Notes: generated from the sequence alone by a model not told the origin. A stretch of DNA of 64,000 nt from Onchocerca volvulus (GCA_000499405.2 HG738138.1:7376888-7440887); one strand, 5' to 3'. Positions 11,138 to 25,778 are shown, counted from the stretch's first letter. Numbers and translations: made by a program.

Positions 11138-13831
11138 TCATTCAGGAAAAACCAACACTACTGATGAAAAGCTTGAAAAAAAAAACAGATGCAAAAAAAA
11201 AAATACTTTAAACATATTTTTAAAACAAACTTTTATTCGTTCCGCTGCAGACAACCAACTGGAAACTTTACGCTGCAATTTAATGGAGCGTTCTGTGCCG
11301 CGATTTTCATTGCTTAAAATATGCATAGCACTTTCAATTGCAAGTGTATACTTCGCCAGGGCTTCATTCCATTGTTCTTGACACTCCAAATCATGTGCCG
11401 TGTGTGCTACTAGCTCTGCAGCACGGATCTGAAAACGAACATGAATTTCGAGAAAATGTTTTTTGAAACCGGACAATAATACTAGATATTCCTTAAAACA
11501 TTGATTCGAAACAGTTCGAAAGAAGAGATAAGATTTTATCTACTTGAGCTTTAAAAAAATTTTTAAAAAGATTGAAGGTTTAGAATAAACAGATGTTATT
11601 CCAATTCACCTTCAAACAAAAACATACCTGAGGCCAATCATCCCATTCCGTCTCACCAAAAGATTGTGAAAGCTCCTCAGTAACAGGTCGCAGACGTTCC
11701 TTCATATCTTCAGCATGTTTCAGATATGCTTTAATTTTTTCGCGAAATTTCGCTTTTTCTTCATCATCGTCGAACAATTCCAAACAATGAATGTAAATTT
11801 GCACGGCACTTGATAATAATTTTGTCGCTTCAACAAGATTCTGTGAAGAAATTATTCCAAGGTACAATGTAAATGACAGATACTTTTTTTTTCTGACTAA
11901 CTTTTTGTAGTAAGTCATCTATGAATTTACAAGCACTTTTCTCTATGGTTACATAAGAATTTCCCGCTGTTCTGTACATACGCTATAGCATAGCAAAATT
12001 AAGCTGATCACACAAACTACACCTTAACATACATGAGTATCGTTGCTAACTCTCATTTAGAAAAAATAATGTGCTAACACAAATAAATTATACACTGATA
12101 TAATATTTCAATGAATAAATTTAATATTAAAAAAAAACACACATCTTCAGATTCAGCTTGTTCTGATTTTTTTACAAAACTGTCAGCTTTATCCAGCTCA
12201 ATAGATGAAGGCAACTTCGCGAGATCCACAAACGGATGCGTGAAAAACCGTTCAAATGTAATGCGATCACGGGGATTACGAACGAGCAGAGCTGTAAGTT
12301 AAACGCTCAATTTTTTGGAAATAAGTCAGAAAATTGCCTTAAATATACTGATTATAATTTGAACCAATTGCTACATAAAAATATACCTTGCAAAAGGTCA
12401 AGACAAACATGTGAAAGGTGCACATTCATCGGGAAATTAATGGACCGCACTGATAAAATTTGTTCCACAAGTTTGTCATATGTGTGGGCAGTAAATGGTG
12501 GCACGCCATATAAACATTCATAGAGAATAATACCGCATGACCTGCAGTACATGAGCTTGAAAAAGCTCCTTTCAAATTGGAAATCTTCAAATTCAGCATC
12601 TTGAAGTCTTTTAAATTTAGCATAAAACTTGGTAAAGCGTTCCGTCCCAAAGGAAAAAAAAAAACTTAACCACAAATCGACACGACTATCATATGGTCCT
12701 CGACAAAAGATTTCTGGAGCCATGTAAAGAGGCGAGCCCCGGAATGATGACGCCTGTTCATTCTTCTTCAAGTATTGCGAAAGGCCAAAATCTGATACCT
12801 GTCACAACTTATTTCAAAAGAGATATTCAAGCGAAGCATTTAAACAAAGTAAAGTTATGGACTCTTATTTGACCACTTAATACATAACTTTTAAAATTTG
12901 AGTTTCCGACTTAACAACCTTGATAAGAGGATGATAGCGGTTAGTAAGCAAAATATTTTGTGGTTTCAAATCCATATGCGCCACATTCATTGTTCGCATA
13001 TACTGGATTGCTGAGGCTAACTGACGAAAAAAACGGCGCGTAACAGCTTCAGGCAGTGAGCCGTAATGTTTAATGAAAGAACCCAAATCACCACCACCAC
13101 AAAATTCCATGATGAGATATATATTGTTCCGATCCCATTGAAAATCATATAAACGAACTATATTTCTGAAAAAATATTTATAAACATATTTGGAAATCAT
13201 CAAAGTGGTTTCATATTTTACAGTTATTTAAGATTTTACACTATTCACGAGTAAATCAAACTTTTTTGCTAACATGTAATTTCAGTTATCATTTACGCTG
13301 TCTTTAACAAAAGTGAGGACAGGATATTATCTCTCTGAATCAGTCTTCTTAATCTGAGCCAAAATATCAAGGAATGCCTGTGCTTTAAATTCTTCAAAAT
13401 CCTGATTTCCGAAACAACACAATCTGAGCTGAGTTTCGAAGCATTTGCAGCCTGCATACTCATAACTTTAACTGCTACAGTGGCACGCACGCCATTGTTG
13501 CCGGGAGAAGCAGATACTGCTTTGAAAACACACGAAAATGTGCCACTTCCAACTCTGCAATGAACTTTGCGTGTTACGAGAGTTTACAAAAAGGTAATCA
13601 AAAAAAAAAGAGATTTAGGAAATGTAAAAAAAAAAAAAAAAGAAAAAAAAAACAAAAATGCAGAGAAATTATACGGCGTAGAGAGACAATCTGAAATCGA
13701 TGAAATGCGCTTTCAGATAAGATGTCCAAAAATGTAGAGTGAAGGTAGTACAAAACTCATTACTTTTCACAAATACTGCATCCAGCAATGGTGTTTGGAA
13801 TGTTACACAGTTCATTACTATCATTTGGCAT
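11138..13831 (-). CDS. ULK3: ULK3-like serine/threonine kinase with tandem MIT domains
   Basis: Exons on the minus strand: 13764-13831 (ATG 13829-13831), 13378-13554, 12919-13165, 12671-12798, 12387-12541, 12143-12291, 11628-11840, 11231-11428; all phases agree, giving 445 codons before the 3' end. The kinase shows the Gly loop VGSGTF, VAVKVM lysine, the hallmark FQWDRNNIYLIMEFCGGGDL, catalytic MDLKPQN (HRD Arg replaced, as in vertebrate ULK3), SDFG, YMAPE and DLWSCGIILYE. It is followed by MIT 1 (exons 12143-12291 and 11628-11840) and MIT 2 (11231-11428), the known ULK3 order. In animals ULK3 phosphorylates ESCRT-III in the abscission checkpoint and acts in Hedgehog signalling; its role here is inferred. 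The terminal exon is unresolved: read-through stops at 11138, but that tail is low-complexity. Intron 2 has a GC donor. Confidence 0.88.
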
Positions 13832-16800
13832 AATTTAGCAATAATGCTAAGCTTTTTATAGTTGATACATCTGAAACTGATAAAAGTAGACGACTTAAAA
13901 GTTCGTCAAACTTATGAATTCAAGCGAAACAAAATGATTAACAATTTAATTCATAAATATATTAATATATTAGCTGGAACAGTCCTACAATTGGTATCAT
14001 GAATGAACTGCAAGAGAAACATGCATAATGTGTTAAGCAAAAAAAAGAGTAATCTAGAAGTACGAAGAAAGAATGTTTCAATTTAATCGATCAGTAGATC
14101 TGTGAAATTATCAGAAGCGATAAACTGACGATTGTTTTTGCAGCTCAAATTATTCATGCATATCACAATAATGTCTATGCTCATAAATCATACATCCTTT
14201 GCAAGAATTCATTCTAATTTTACAGTTTTGCTATTTTACGCAGATCATACCACATCATTCTACAAAACTTCACCACATCTCATTATTTCGAATCATGACC
14301 CTGAGCTCTATCTTTACCTTCATCCACCAACTCTAATCCCCCTCCCCCTTTTACTCCAGTCTCTCCCACAAATGACAGACTTGAACAATTCTAGTTCAAC
14401 GATGGTGACAAATGTGTGTCACATCAATTGCTTCGTTGTGAAACATTGAAGTTGCGATGGCTGTAAAGCTTTCAGAATAATGTGTATCTGGCTGGGACGA
14501 AGAGAGCAAGAAATATGAAGAAGTGAAGGCAAGTTTTGAGGAGATTGTGGTTTGTCGATTAATTAGCATTATTCTGAGTTTTCAGTCGGAGAGGGTCCAT
14601 AAAAACAAAAAAAAGAAACAGGAATGAAGATAGGTGAATTGAATCTAAAGCTTATTCTGGAAATAAAATAACGTACGATATCAGCGACTGATTCTCTTCC
14701 ACTCTCACTCTATGAAAATGGTTTCTTTTGCAAATTATGACTCATAGATTACTTGATAATTATTCTGGGTTCTCAGTAGCGTTCACTTTGCAGCATCTTC
14801 TCAATTATATTTTATGCGAGTCAAATCAAAGAAATTAATACTTTTCTGAGAATGTAAAGAAAACCACTTGAAGTCAGTCCGCATCTCGTCATTATCAGCG
14901 GTTTTAAGTGCAACTTCAATTCGATATTTTGTGTGCAAGAGATTTATCAATAATGGTAGTAGTGCAAATAAAAAGTGCAGTGCGCAGAGAATTCAGCGTG
15001 CTCAGTGCAGCACAGTGCGTCCTTTGCATTGTTCAAGTCTTATTTTGTCCTATAGGTAGTAATGATGCGGTGCTGGGCATAAATATACTTTCGTAGGTTT
15101 ATTTGAGTGAATGCAGTGCGTAAATTTGGATGCATTAATGCAGTAATTTGAATTGCACTTGCGGCATATCAGAAGGGGAATAGATATTTTCTGGAGCAAA
15201 TTCCTTGCAGTTTAGCATGAACAAAAGAGAGAAGTAGAAATTAGTTTGAATTTTGCCTGAATTTTTCTAATTCCCTTTGGTAATAGTGATACTGAATGAA
15301 AGCATTTCAATAGTTTTCAAAAATCTAACTTTAACTTCTTCGAACACTGGATCAAACCTGTAAAACTGGTCGATTTTGTTTGACTTCCCAAATTACTGCT
15401 TGCCCAGTGCAATGAAGTTTCTAGATTGTTGTTTGAACTTGTTTATTTTGATTCACATGATAACCATCATCATAATCATAAGGTATTTTTCTCCCTAATT
15501 AGAGACAGATATTTGGAGATGTTAAAAAATTGGAAGAGATACAATGGTACATAAATTTAAGCCTTCTTCTGCTGTTGTGCCATTGGTCTAATTTCCAAAT
15601 TTGCGCTTTGCAGTAGCATGTTGCGGCAACTTGAGGTATCTACTTATTATTCGATAATGATGATTCCACTGAATAAAGCCTCCCCAGAAATCAAAATGGT
15701 TTCCATGAATACTTCGTAATTGGCCGTCTCTGTCTATCAGATTACAATTTAAAAATTCCACTTAGTAGTTGATGTTGGTTATTTGAAAGTTTTTTTTTCC
15801 CTTTTTTTTTTTTTTTTTGGATGTCAATAGTTGTGCTGCGAAACTTTTGCAATAATTTGTAAATTATAACATTCAGTTGAAAGCTGACTAAGTTCATCCT
15901 TTTCCAGTTCAAAAATCTGACTGATTCATCTTCGCGACATATCTTTTCTTTCCAATCTGTACAACTAAGAACTGCGATTACAAATGTTTTTAGTTATGCA
16001 TAAAATAAAACTAAATTATGCTGCATAATTCAAATAAAAAAAGTACGAATTCTTTCTTAGACTAAAAACATCAACCATTTCCTGTTCTGCAGATCTTTTG
16101 AAAATAGAAAAAACCAGTTTTTGTTAGGTGACCCCACTTGTAGTTAGTATCCATTGCTGCATTTTTTCAGAAATTTGAAAGAAAAAAACGTTTTAAAAAA
16201 TCTCAGTCTATCACCTGCGAGTTTTTAACTTTAAGGAAAAATGGAAGTTCCTTTAGAAATGCAAGTCCGAAAATCACCGTAATATTGATTGTTTTTGAGA
16301 TATTTTCTTTGAAATATAATCAAGTATTAGCAGTTCATAGGATGATGATAAATCCATTGATTTAATGACTAATTTTCTATTAATTGCTCTTTTTCAACTG
16401 TTTCTGTCGTTTACTTTTCTGGACGTTTGTCTGCTGTTGATGTCAGTATTTCTCACCTAGTTTGGTTACGGAACTGAGAGCAATCATAATATGAACATTG
16501 CACTTTTTGTTTGTTTATTCCTTTGACTTACGTTTTACTTTCAGACATATCTAAATTTCTGCAGTTAAGTAATGGAAATGAGCAAGCAAGTACACAGGGC
16601 ACTTGGTAATGTGAAGAGATGCGTGTGGTAGTCAGGTTCAGTGAACTATTAATTAACAGACGACAGCAAGCCATGCTTATATATTTAAGATAATAGCCTC
16701 TTGTTTCTTGTCTCGTCATATAAAAAAGGAAGTATTAGTAAATCCTAAAAACATCGATGAATCGATCAGAATCATCGTGCAGATGTGACGATGCTATAAA

Positions 16801-17694
16801 GTTACTTTGTTCAGCATTACGAATTATAAGTAATAGTGCAAAAAAAGTAATTTGATCAGGTTCAGAAATATCGGTTTAAATAAATGTGACTTGATATCAG
16901 TTGGTTTAATTTTTCTCAACTTTATAATTTAAAAAGCAAATAGGTTCGAAGTGAACATTTTAGAGTGCGCAAGACGCCTCATCTATGGCATTCCATTTCC
17001 TCATACATTGAAAATATAAACTAATCGAACATATAAGCAGTTCGGTAGATTTTTTACTTACGCTACATATCGTACTTATGCTATATACCCTCAGAGATTT
17101 GCAAGAGTATAAATTGCGTCTTTCAGTAATACAGCTTGTTTATTTTTATTTCTTATAATCATGTCTGAGAAAATCATTGTTTAGACGTGCTGTCAGCCGA
17201 GGTGACATAATGATTCAGTAGACCAAATAAATAGGAGCAGTCGATAAAGTTTGGTCGTTCGCTTGACATCTATTATAAATGTCATGGGGAAATCTAAACT
17301 TAGGAGTTATCCTGAAAAAAAATGGTACTTGGGATGCTTGCTAGCCAGGTGTTATGTGAACTCCTGTTAAAGTCATCAGTGCTGTCTTTGGCTGCTAGCT
17401 TAAAATGGAGACAGAAGGGTCCCTTTATCCTTGATGAAGATTCTAATTACTTTTCTCAATCTGACTCATCTCTATACTTCCTTCACTCTCTCGTTCTGTT
17501 CTCTATTGCTTTTGTTGTGTGCGTTCAGGAGGCAACCATTCCTGCTTCATCCTTCTCGCTTTACCAAACTGCAGAGGTAGTACGGGAATTGTACGGAAGG
17601 GTATGATGTGAGGGAGGTGGTCGAAGAGAAGAAAAGATAGGTGTCAGGTCCCGGAGTGATCTGTACATTATGCTTGGTACTTCATTTATTTCAG
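13832..17694. other. Divergent intergenic region between ULK3 and TBCEL
   Basis: About 3.9 kb that must hold both promoters. It contains poly-A and poly-T runs (13.63 kb, 15.80 kb) and a GC-richer patch near 14.87-15.06 kb with repeated CAGTGC words. Open frames at 14132-14449 and 14868-15096 show no family features and are not annotated as genes. Confidence 0.55.
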
Positions 17695-17695
17695 G
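17695..17695 (+). other. Candidate spliced-leader acceptor for TBCEL
   Basis: TTCATTTATTTCAG ends at 17694. Only 19 nt separate it from the ATG at 17714 and no upstream coding exon is visible, which is the arrangement expected when a nematode mRNA receives a trans-spliced leader. Confidence 0.5.
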
Positions 17696-17713
17696 TCTAG
17701 GCTTGATCAAAGA

Positions 17714-20700
17714 ATGCTGGAGGAAGTTGATGAAAAATACGTGAACAGGATCGAAGCGCGGAGTGACAAAGATAACAATGCTTGTACTGCCAGCAGTGAT
17801 CCAAATGAGGATAGCGCTGGAAGCTCTGATGAGGTCGCACGTTGCTGTTGACTCCGTTTACATGCATAATTTTTACAGTGGAACAGATTGCATTGCATCT
17901 GATTCATCGATCTTCTAAGAAAACATTTGGAAACGGACAGAATTTTCATTTCAGAAATTTGTATAAAATTTCTAATTGTGTGATTTCTGAATATATTAAC
18001 AACAGTTTCCCACTACTCGTTAATTTCAAAGGGTGAAAGATGAGGGATAGGCTATCTATCTCTTGTCATTCTTTTGCTGAGCAGCTTTTGAGATATTTAG
18101 TGGCGAGATAATTTTCCGGCTTGCTTTTCACTTCCAATCTCCGATAGTAGTCAAAGATAAAATTAGAACGGAACTTTCGGCAACTTTATGAGCCTCTGCC
18201 AAATGACGTGAACGCAACAGCCTATGACCTGCAGTCAGAAGCCAAGTTTCACTTGGAAGATGGTACTGTACTGTGGTCTTTGTGATGTTAAATAAAAACT
18301 TTTTTCTTCTCAGTTTTCTCATAATATTCATTCATCTTCTATAGTGTCAGAAAGATGTATTAATTTATTTTAGTATGCACTGATTCTCGATGATTCATGC
18401 CATTTTTAGAATGAGGAATACAGTACGGCGTCTCTGGTCGATGAATTAGAAAAGAAATACTTGTGTAATGTGGATATCGATGAATCGATTATCCTACTGA
18501 AGTCCATGGTTAGTTTTTCGAGACAGATATGTTCTTATTAATTAATTCCAGTAACTATTGGTTATAGGAGGATAGAAGTTCAATAACTTGGTTAGTTAAA
18601 TTCATCAGTCCAGTAATTCTTTGGTTTTCAAGCTGTTAGCTTTTGATTGCACTGTTGAATTTATTTATCCACGTTGCTGAAGTCATCATTATTTAAAATC
18701 CAGAAATGGAGTATTTGCGCTCAAATTCCGTTGAAATTTAGACAGGTACAAGTCCATGTAAGTTGGCTAGTGAACATACCCTTTTGCTGCTTGTACTCAA
18801 TCACAAATATATTGATCGAATCGGTGATAAAGTTCAGTTTCTGTCAATCTGCAGATACGCTCGTGAGGTAAGTTACAATTGAGATTCCTTGTCGGTGGTT
18901 TCACTATGTAGGATTCTATCTTCTTTGTTTTCAGTTATATGTTTAGGTAGATTTGGCTTGGAACAAGCTCTCATCATGGGAAGAAATCATTGCCATTTTT
19001 TCTTTACCCAGATTGGAGGTATTAAACTTGGGATACAATCCACTGCAGTCATTTTTGACAGTACCAAGCTTTCCTCTTGCTGTGAATTTGGAGTTGTTTA
19101 TATTAAATGGAACGGATTTACCAATGTCAACAGTACGAAAATTGTTAAACAAAATGCCGAAATTGAAAGAATTACATCTGTCTGAAAACAGGTATCTTAT
19201 TATTTTAAATTTCCAATATTTCTTGTGTTTTTTTATAGGAAACTCCTTATTCTTGGCTGCAACGCATTTACATTCAGAGTTCCTTTTGGAATGCCACAGA
19301 TTTTTTTTTTAGAAATCTAAAAAATCGTTTTGACGTTGGCGACGAAGTCATGTCAGTATCACTTGAATCTTTGCATGTAAGTAAATGTGATATCGAACAC
19401 TGGGAAACAGTCACTTTTTTATGGAGATTCTTTCCGAACTTAATATCGTTATCTCTGTGTGAAAATCCAATTCGATATACATCTTGTAAAATGAAAGTAG
19501 GTATTTGCAATTTTTTTTTCAGTGGCATCAAGCTTCATCCATTGATGTGTTGTAAATATATTTCTCTTTATACATTTCAGAATAGTGTGATATTTACATT
19601 TCAAATCAAAAAGTATTTTTTCTGTATTTCTAAATGGGTCTTTAACGAGTAAAGCTTTATGCCGAAGGAAAAAGTGCAATCTCTATAAATTAATTAGCCA
19701 GCTTAGATTGCTTCAAAGCTCCTTTTTCGAATTTCTTCCACTGCTAATCAAATTGTGACTCACATATATATATTCCTCTTTTTTTCATATACTTTTATTT
19801 TCTTTTCAGACAAATGATCTCAATTGTTTAAATGGTGTTCGTCGGTTGAGTTTAAACAAATGTTTAATCGATAATTGGAGTTCCATCGAACGTTTAGCGG
19901 ATATAAATACCTTACAAGATTTGCGGATCATCGCCATCCCTTTATGGAAAGAGTATACAAATGATGAACATTTCCATCTAATCATTGGGCGCATACCACA
20001 ACTGAAGATTCTAAACGGATCGGTTATATCCGCTGAGCAGAGGGAACAATCCGAAAGGTTCCTCATAAGGTTCTGTTTCATTTTATATTATAATGCTGTT
20101 AAGTTTTAAGTTTCCAGATTACTTTAAAGTTCAGAGCACTACAGTGACACTTAGCTCCTTTTATGCTTCGCGTAGACGTTTGGTAGGTTGTGTGAAATCA
20201 AAAGCAGTCTTATCCGAATAACTCCTAGGCTTGGACATCTTATCCTTATTCTCTTCTTTTCCATTTCTTGAGGCCCAAATCCTAGTGAAATTTGTAACTG
20301 ACAGAAAACACGCTTCTGAATTCATAGAAGTGATCAAATTTTATAGATTATGATAGATTGTATCGTCGTTTATCACCATCATGCAAACAATTCTTTGACG
20401 AAAAATAATACAGATGTTTGAGGTGTTTGATGAAAAGTATTGTAAAGTAAATAGACTTTTGATGTGTGTCACTTTACGTTTTGAGTGTGATATACTGTCC
20501 GAGACAGTACTGAAGTAAACTCGAAGAACTGGATATTTTATAAGTTATTTGGTGTGATTATAAAATATGGTCTATATCTTGGCTGTTTAGGTATTATGAT
20601 GTCCGTGAAATTAAGCCGAAAATATTTGCTAGGCTAGTTAAGCGACATGGACATGTAGAACAGCTGTGTAAAGTTGATATGACTCCGAAGAAACATGCTG

Positions 20701-21049
20701 TTATTGTTGTGATTTGCGAAGAAACTGGGTAAAATTTTTTACTTGATCTACAATCACCGGTTTTTAATAATCTTTAAAGAAACCGTTTTATTTTCCTTGG
20801 AATTCTTTTTCAGAACGAAAATTTGTTTCGTTTCTTTTTAGATACAACGCAAATCTGAAAATACGTTTGACGCAAACAGTTTCATGTCTAATGCATATGC
20901 TTGAAAAATTAACGAAAATTCCTGTAAAACGTATGCGGCTGTTTTATATTAATAGTGTTAATCCATTCCCGAATGAGTTACGTTTCTCAAGTCAAATGCT
21001 TCAAGCGTTGCATATCGAAGATGGAGATAGGATCTGTGTTCAGGTATGA
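17714..21049 (+). CDS. coel-1: Tubulin-specific chaperone cofactor E-like protein (TBCEL)
   Basis: Exons: 17714-17833, 18410-18508, 18742-18867, 18947-19191, 19313-19496, 19810-20069, 20591-20728, 20842-21049; phases agree, about 459 residues. Leucine-rich repeats run from VDLAWNKLSSWEE through LEVLNLGYNPLQ and ISLSLCENPIR to LRIIAIPLW. After LKILNGSVISAEQREQSERF comes a C-terminal ubiquitin-like domain ending GDRICVQV. There is no CAP-Gly domain at the N-terminus, which separates it from true cofactor E (TBCE). Vertebrate TBCEL binds tubulin, destabilises microtubules and promotes tubulin turnover; C. elegans has a homologue, coel-1. The last junction is uncertain: a CAG/GTATGA donor at 21043 could join a small exon 21444-21494 (17 codons, phase 0, TAG) instead of reading to 21049. 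The donor of exon 1 (GTCGCA) is weak. Confidence 0.85.
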
Positions 21050-21872
21050 TTGTTACTTAAGCTTTTATAATTGTAACTTTGATAATATTTAATTTTCATA
21101 AGTTCCGAAACTTCCCGAAAAATAACGAGTTAGCGCAGAAAAAAGTTAGGTATGGAGGTCTTCATTTTATTTGTTAAGGAATAAAAAAATGAGTTCTTTT
21201 ACCGATCTACTTTTGCGTTGTTCTTATCAAATTATTTCTTGCTGAGAAACCGCAAATTGGAACTTTTCCTCTGCTATTTCGTGATGTTTTTCATAATTAT
21301 TAGTCCTACAGCTGTATTAGCGGATTATTTGATGTTAGCATTGGCTAGCAACGAGATTTTTCAATCATTTGATATAACTTGTATAGTCTGTTTTTTCAAG
21401 TTCTATTTCTTTATTCTTATTATACCCACTATCCTAATTGTAGGATCAACTGTCGAAGCGGCAGATTGCCTTGCAGTCGTTTAATATTATGTAGTAAACT
21501 TTTACTGTTCTCTCATAACGTGCTATATCCTTCTCAGGAACATGCAACGAAATGCTCTTAATTATGCTTTTGTAATAATTGTTTTCAGTCGAAAATGGTG
21601 ATTAGGAGAAAAGAATTCGTCGCAAAGTAATGGTTTTGCACAACTCGTGGCTCCTTCCTACTAGCTCGCTTTGTACAATTATTTTGTAATATATACTCAT
21701 CTTTGACTTTGTAATATATTACTCATGTTCGATGTACAGATTAGATTTTGTTAAAAAACTTAGTCTTCATTTTTATATGTTTGATCTTAACTGCCACAAC
21801 CGATGCTTCTTATGACATACATTTTCATGACAATGTTCCGGTAAATTAAACTTTTTATGGACTCTTTTCACG

Positions 21873-22035
21873 TTTTAGAATAATTTTGATATCTTTCATA
21901 TTAGTCTTTCTTAGAGTAGAAATTGGATAAAGCTGGAAAGCATGGACCTCACATTTTGCAATAATTTTGAAATCTTTCATATTAGTCTTTCCTAGAGTAG
22001 AAAGTGGATAAAGCTAGAAAGCATGGATCTTACAT
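21873..22035. repeat. Two-copy 81-bp tandem repeat
   Basis: The segment containing TTTCATATTAGTCTTTC and GGATAAAGCT occurs at about 21873-21953 and again at 21954-22035, period 81, with a handful of substitutions. Confidence 0.85.
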
Positions 22036-25000
22036 AAAGTCATTTTACTGCATTATTTTGATCACCACTTTGTAATGAGAGCTACGTATTGAGTATTGTG
22101 TTCTCTAGCTGAATTCTTTTATTAGCTGTAGTTGATATTTTGTCTATTAGTATCGGAGCAGCCCAACATAAATATTGAAGTTAGAGTTTTAACACTGCAT
22201 TTGAAGTGTGACAGAAAAGAACTTCATGGGGGTAAAGTGGTTGCACTTGTGTGCAGTCGCATTAATTTCATTGTTGTATTGAATGAACTCAGACTTTGAA
22301 AAGCTTTAAATCGGGAGCGATTAAGAGATGTTTCAATCAAGTTCGCGAAGAGTCGGATTTTTCTCAATGAACTAAATGTCTTCATATTCCATTATCGAGA
22401 TTTAGGGGCATTGTCTACAGAATTCACTTTCCGTAACGAGACGAATGGTTATCGTTGCTGCCGTCATGGGACGCATGATTTGAATTATCAAGTATTTTTG
22501 GTCTGGAGTTTCAGTATTTCTTAACTCGGGTCGTGATCCAGAACTTACAAGACAGTGAGGCATATTTGTAATGAACAGAGAAAGATGATGTACTAAGGAA
22601 GAATTATAAAAGATCTGGTAAAAAGAGAAGGAAAAGCAAGAAAAATGAAACTATTGATATTCGTCAGCGCTACAGACTATTGTTTGTATCGTCCGTCAAG
22701 TTGAAGATACGAAGTTTGGTGTCTCACTGCACAAGTTTTAACCTAAAAGTAAATCTAAAAGTCTATAAAGTAATGTTCTTTACTGTTTATTTTGTTCAGA
22801 TAAATTCATTAAAAAAAAATTTCTTAAAGTAAAAGAACAAAAGTACTCATCAAAAAAAAAAAAATCATTTTTCTGTTGCCATTTTGACTGTGATTGATCT
22901 TATGCATGGGAACTATCTTCGAGACATTCACTGCTTTGCTGCTAACCGTCGTCAGTGTTGTGGAGAATATTGGCGACCGTTTATTGGCAAAGTCCGGTGT
23001 TTAGTCAATTCTTTGTTGCTACTAACGTTTAAATTGTTTGATGCGTTGCGGATAAGTTGCGCCTGCAACTTTTTTTTTTCTTTCCCATTTCATACTTGTT
23101 TCAGTTGAGAGCGAAGAATCTTACGCGATCTCTGTGAGGAATTTCAGAAACGAAATGAATAATACTATGATGCTTTTCAAAATTTGGTCCTTGTCTTTAA
23201 AATGAAATAGATAAATTCCATAACAAGGAAAAGGATATAGAAGATCTCTTAAAAGCTATACTAGATAGAAATTTTGAACTCAATTAAATTTGGTTTTTAA
23301 ATCAAATCTTAAAATCCAGCTATTCATTTTGATGATGCACTTTAATTTGTCTTGTCAAGTCATCGAATATCCGGTTATTCCCCAAAATATGAACACTAAA
23401 AGTTTACTAGTCTCATAACGCATACTTCGTTTCGTGCCAAATGTTGAGGAAGCAGATTTCTGACAACGAATATGGCTGGCATCTCCGTTCTATGCATTTG
23501 TTCTCATTTTCTCACAACGGCAGAATTATCAATACCGGGATGGTCGACTTCTGATAACCACAGCTAAATAACAGCTTGATTTTTCTCAACTTATTTTTGA
23601 AAATGACTAAAATTTTTGCAAGTAGTTGTGAGATAAATAAGTGGCAGGTAAAAGTCACTTTAGTTAATTGGTTAATTGATCAGTTACTCAAACCGAATGG
23701 ATGATTTGAAAAGATTGGAATAACAATGGTAAATGATACTAAATCAAGGTTTGGTATGGACACTAGCTATAGCAGTCTTGCAGTGTTATTTCTCGCAGTA
23801 ATGCTTTATTTGTCGTGATGTAACCTAATAATTTGAAGTATTTTTTCAGTAAGAATTCTTACATCTTAACGTTTCAGTTGTTAATAGCTATATTGTATTG
23901 TTTTTTGACTGAAATTACTTCTATCACACCACAGTCGTTAAATTGCTAAAGTTAGATTGTGCAGGAGTTAATAAGAATGTATTGAAGGGACATACCAATA
24001 CCTCATTGCATCTGACAACGTCTTTGATCTTGTTTACAACAAAGATATATTCCATTCGTCATAGTAATCTGCATCACTAGTAAAAACTGATCATTAGTAT
24101 ACCATTAGTTAGCATTAGCACTGCACGAATCTAAAAAGATTATAAGTCGAACAGATCAACCTAAGTTTGATCAACATTACAAAGAATTCACGCTTATAAC
24201 CGATTTCGAAATCCAGAAAGTTATTGCATTTGTTTTAAAAAATCATGACACAAAAGTCTCCTCAATATGCTCTGAATTTTTATGTATTAGTGTTTCTACA
24301 GGTGGACGTTGGATAAAATTTCACCAAGCTATCTCGGCATACAAGTTCCTTTCATTCTGAAGCCTACTATTTGCATTTTAAATAGTTCAGGAGATTTCTA
24401 GTGAGAATTCTTTGTTTGGGAGATTTTCAGTGAGGATTTTTTATTTCTCTGAATAAGTAAACTTTAAAACGTAGTCCAGACAATGGTATACTAACACTTT
24501 TCAATTGTTCCTGGCCATAATGCGCGAGGGAACAAAGTCCGCCAGCTTCTGTTATTGAATATGCTGAATATTTGTAATGGGATTTATAACTAATATTTAA
24601 AACAGATCTACAGAATTTAAATTCAAAAGAAATAAATAACTGCTTCAGAACTGCTGCAGATTATGGATCAAGAAAATGCATAGCTAATTCTTGGGTCATT
24701 GTTTTGGATGTGAATCAGCTAAATTTCAAAACATTCTGTCCGGAATCTATTTTATCATGCAAGCCTTCATCGTTGACAGTACTAAGAACGATATCTGAAT
24801 GGTTTCTGAGCTTGATTACAACGGTAAAATCTCAACTTTTTGCTGGAAATATCGAAAAATGAGTGTCGCTAGTAAATCATAGTAAGCAAAATAAAACATG
24901 CTATTCTTCATGTTAAAACAAATATTAATGTTAATCTTGGCTAAGATCCTACAATTTTAACCGTTTTTAGCATAATTGCATAGTAGTTCCACCAACTGGT

Positions 25001-25494
25001 GCACAATTTGTAACAAGTTTTTTCAGTGATTCATCTTCCCCTATAACATAACCAAATTAACAGCAAGAAGAATATTCCTATAATATTAATCATATTAATA
25101 GCAGGAAGAACAAAGAAGCATCCGTATCATTTGATGTTATCTACTACAAGTCGATTTATAAAACCTGCTTCTCAAATTTTTTGTAACTATCATCCTGAAT
25201 GACTGTATAATTTATCTGATCATATTTACTTTGAAAGCTGCTCGACTTCAGAGAAACTAAATTTATTGCTGTTCATTTTATGATACAATTTTTTGTATGC
25301 TTGCTTATCCTAAATACACACTCTATTTTATTATAAATACTTTGCAGAATTAAAATCTTGAAAGGAAAAAAGAAAAATGAAAACTTACAAGTCGAACTCA
25401 CAGCATCATCCATCGATTCAGTTGTAAATATTAAATGAATCTTGTCGAAAGAATTACAAAAAAAGCAACAACAGAATCTTTTATTTGAAATCGG

Positions 25495-25521
25495 TATATA
25501 TATATATATATATATATATAT
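25495..25521. repeat. (TA)n microsatellite
   Basis: An uninterrupted TA dinucleotide run of about 13 units. Confidence 0.95.
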
Positions 25522-25778
25522 CCTTACTGAAGCACTGAAGCTTATCGAACATAATCTGCGAATAGTGTCAGTCTAATCCAATAAATTATGCAATAAATAA
25601 AAAACAACAAGTTTTTCAAAAAGAAAGAATAAAAATAAAAACGAGTTGACTTCGAAATTCTTATTTTCATCACTTCCAATGCTTTTATCAATTTCCTTTT
25701 CTTCTTAACACACAAATCTCACCAAATTCTTCTGCTTATTTTTTACTACAGCACTGCATCAACAAACTCCATCAACCT

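Noticed and set aside
14132..14449. 105-codon plus-strand frame upstream of TBCEL.
   Set aside because: It is a Leu/Pro/His-rich low-complexity translation without conserved features or splice partners.
17322..17606. 94-codon plus-strand frame considered as a first exon of TBCEL.
   Set aside because: No similarity to cofactor E-like N-termini, and an acceptor at 17694 followed closely by ATG explains the start without it.
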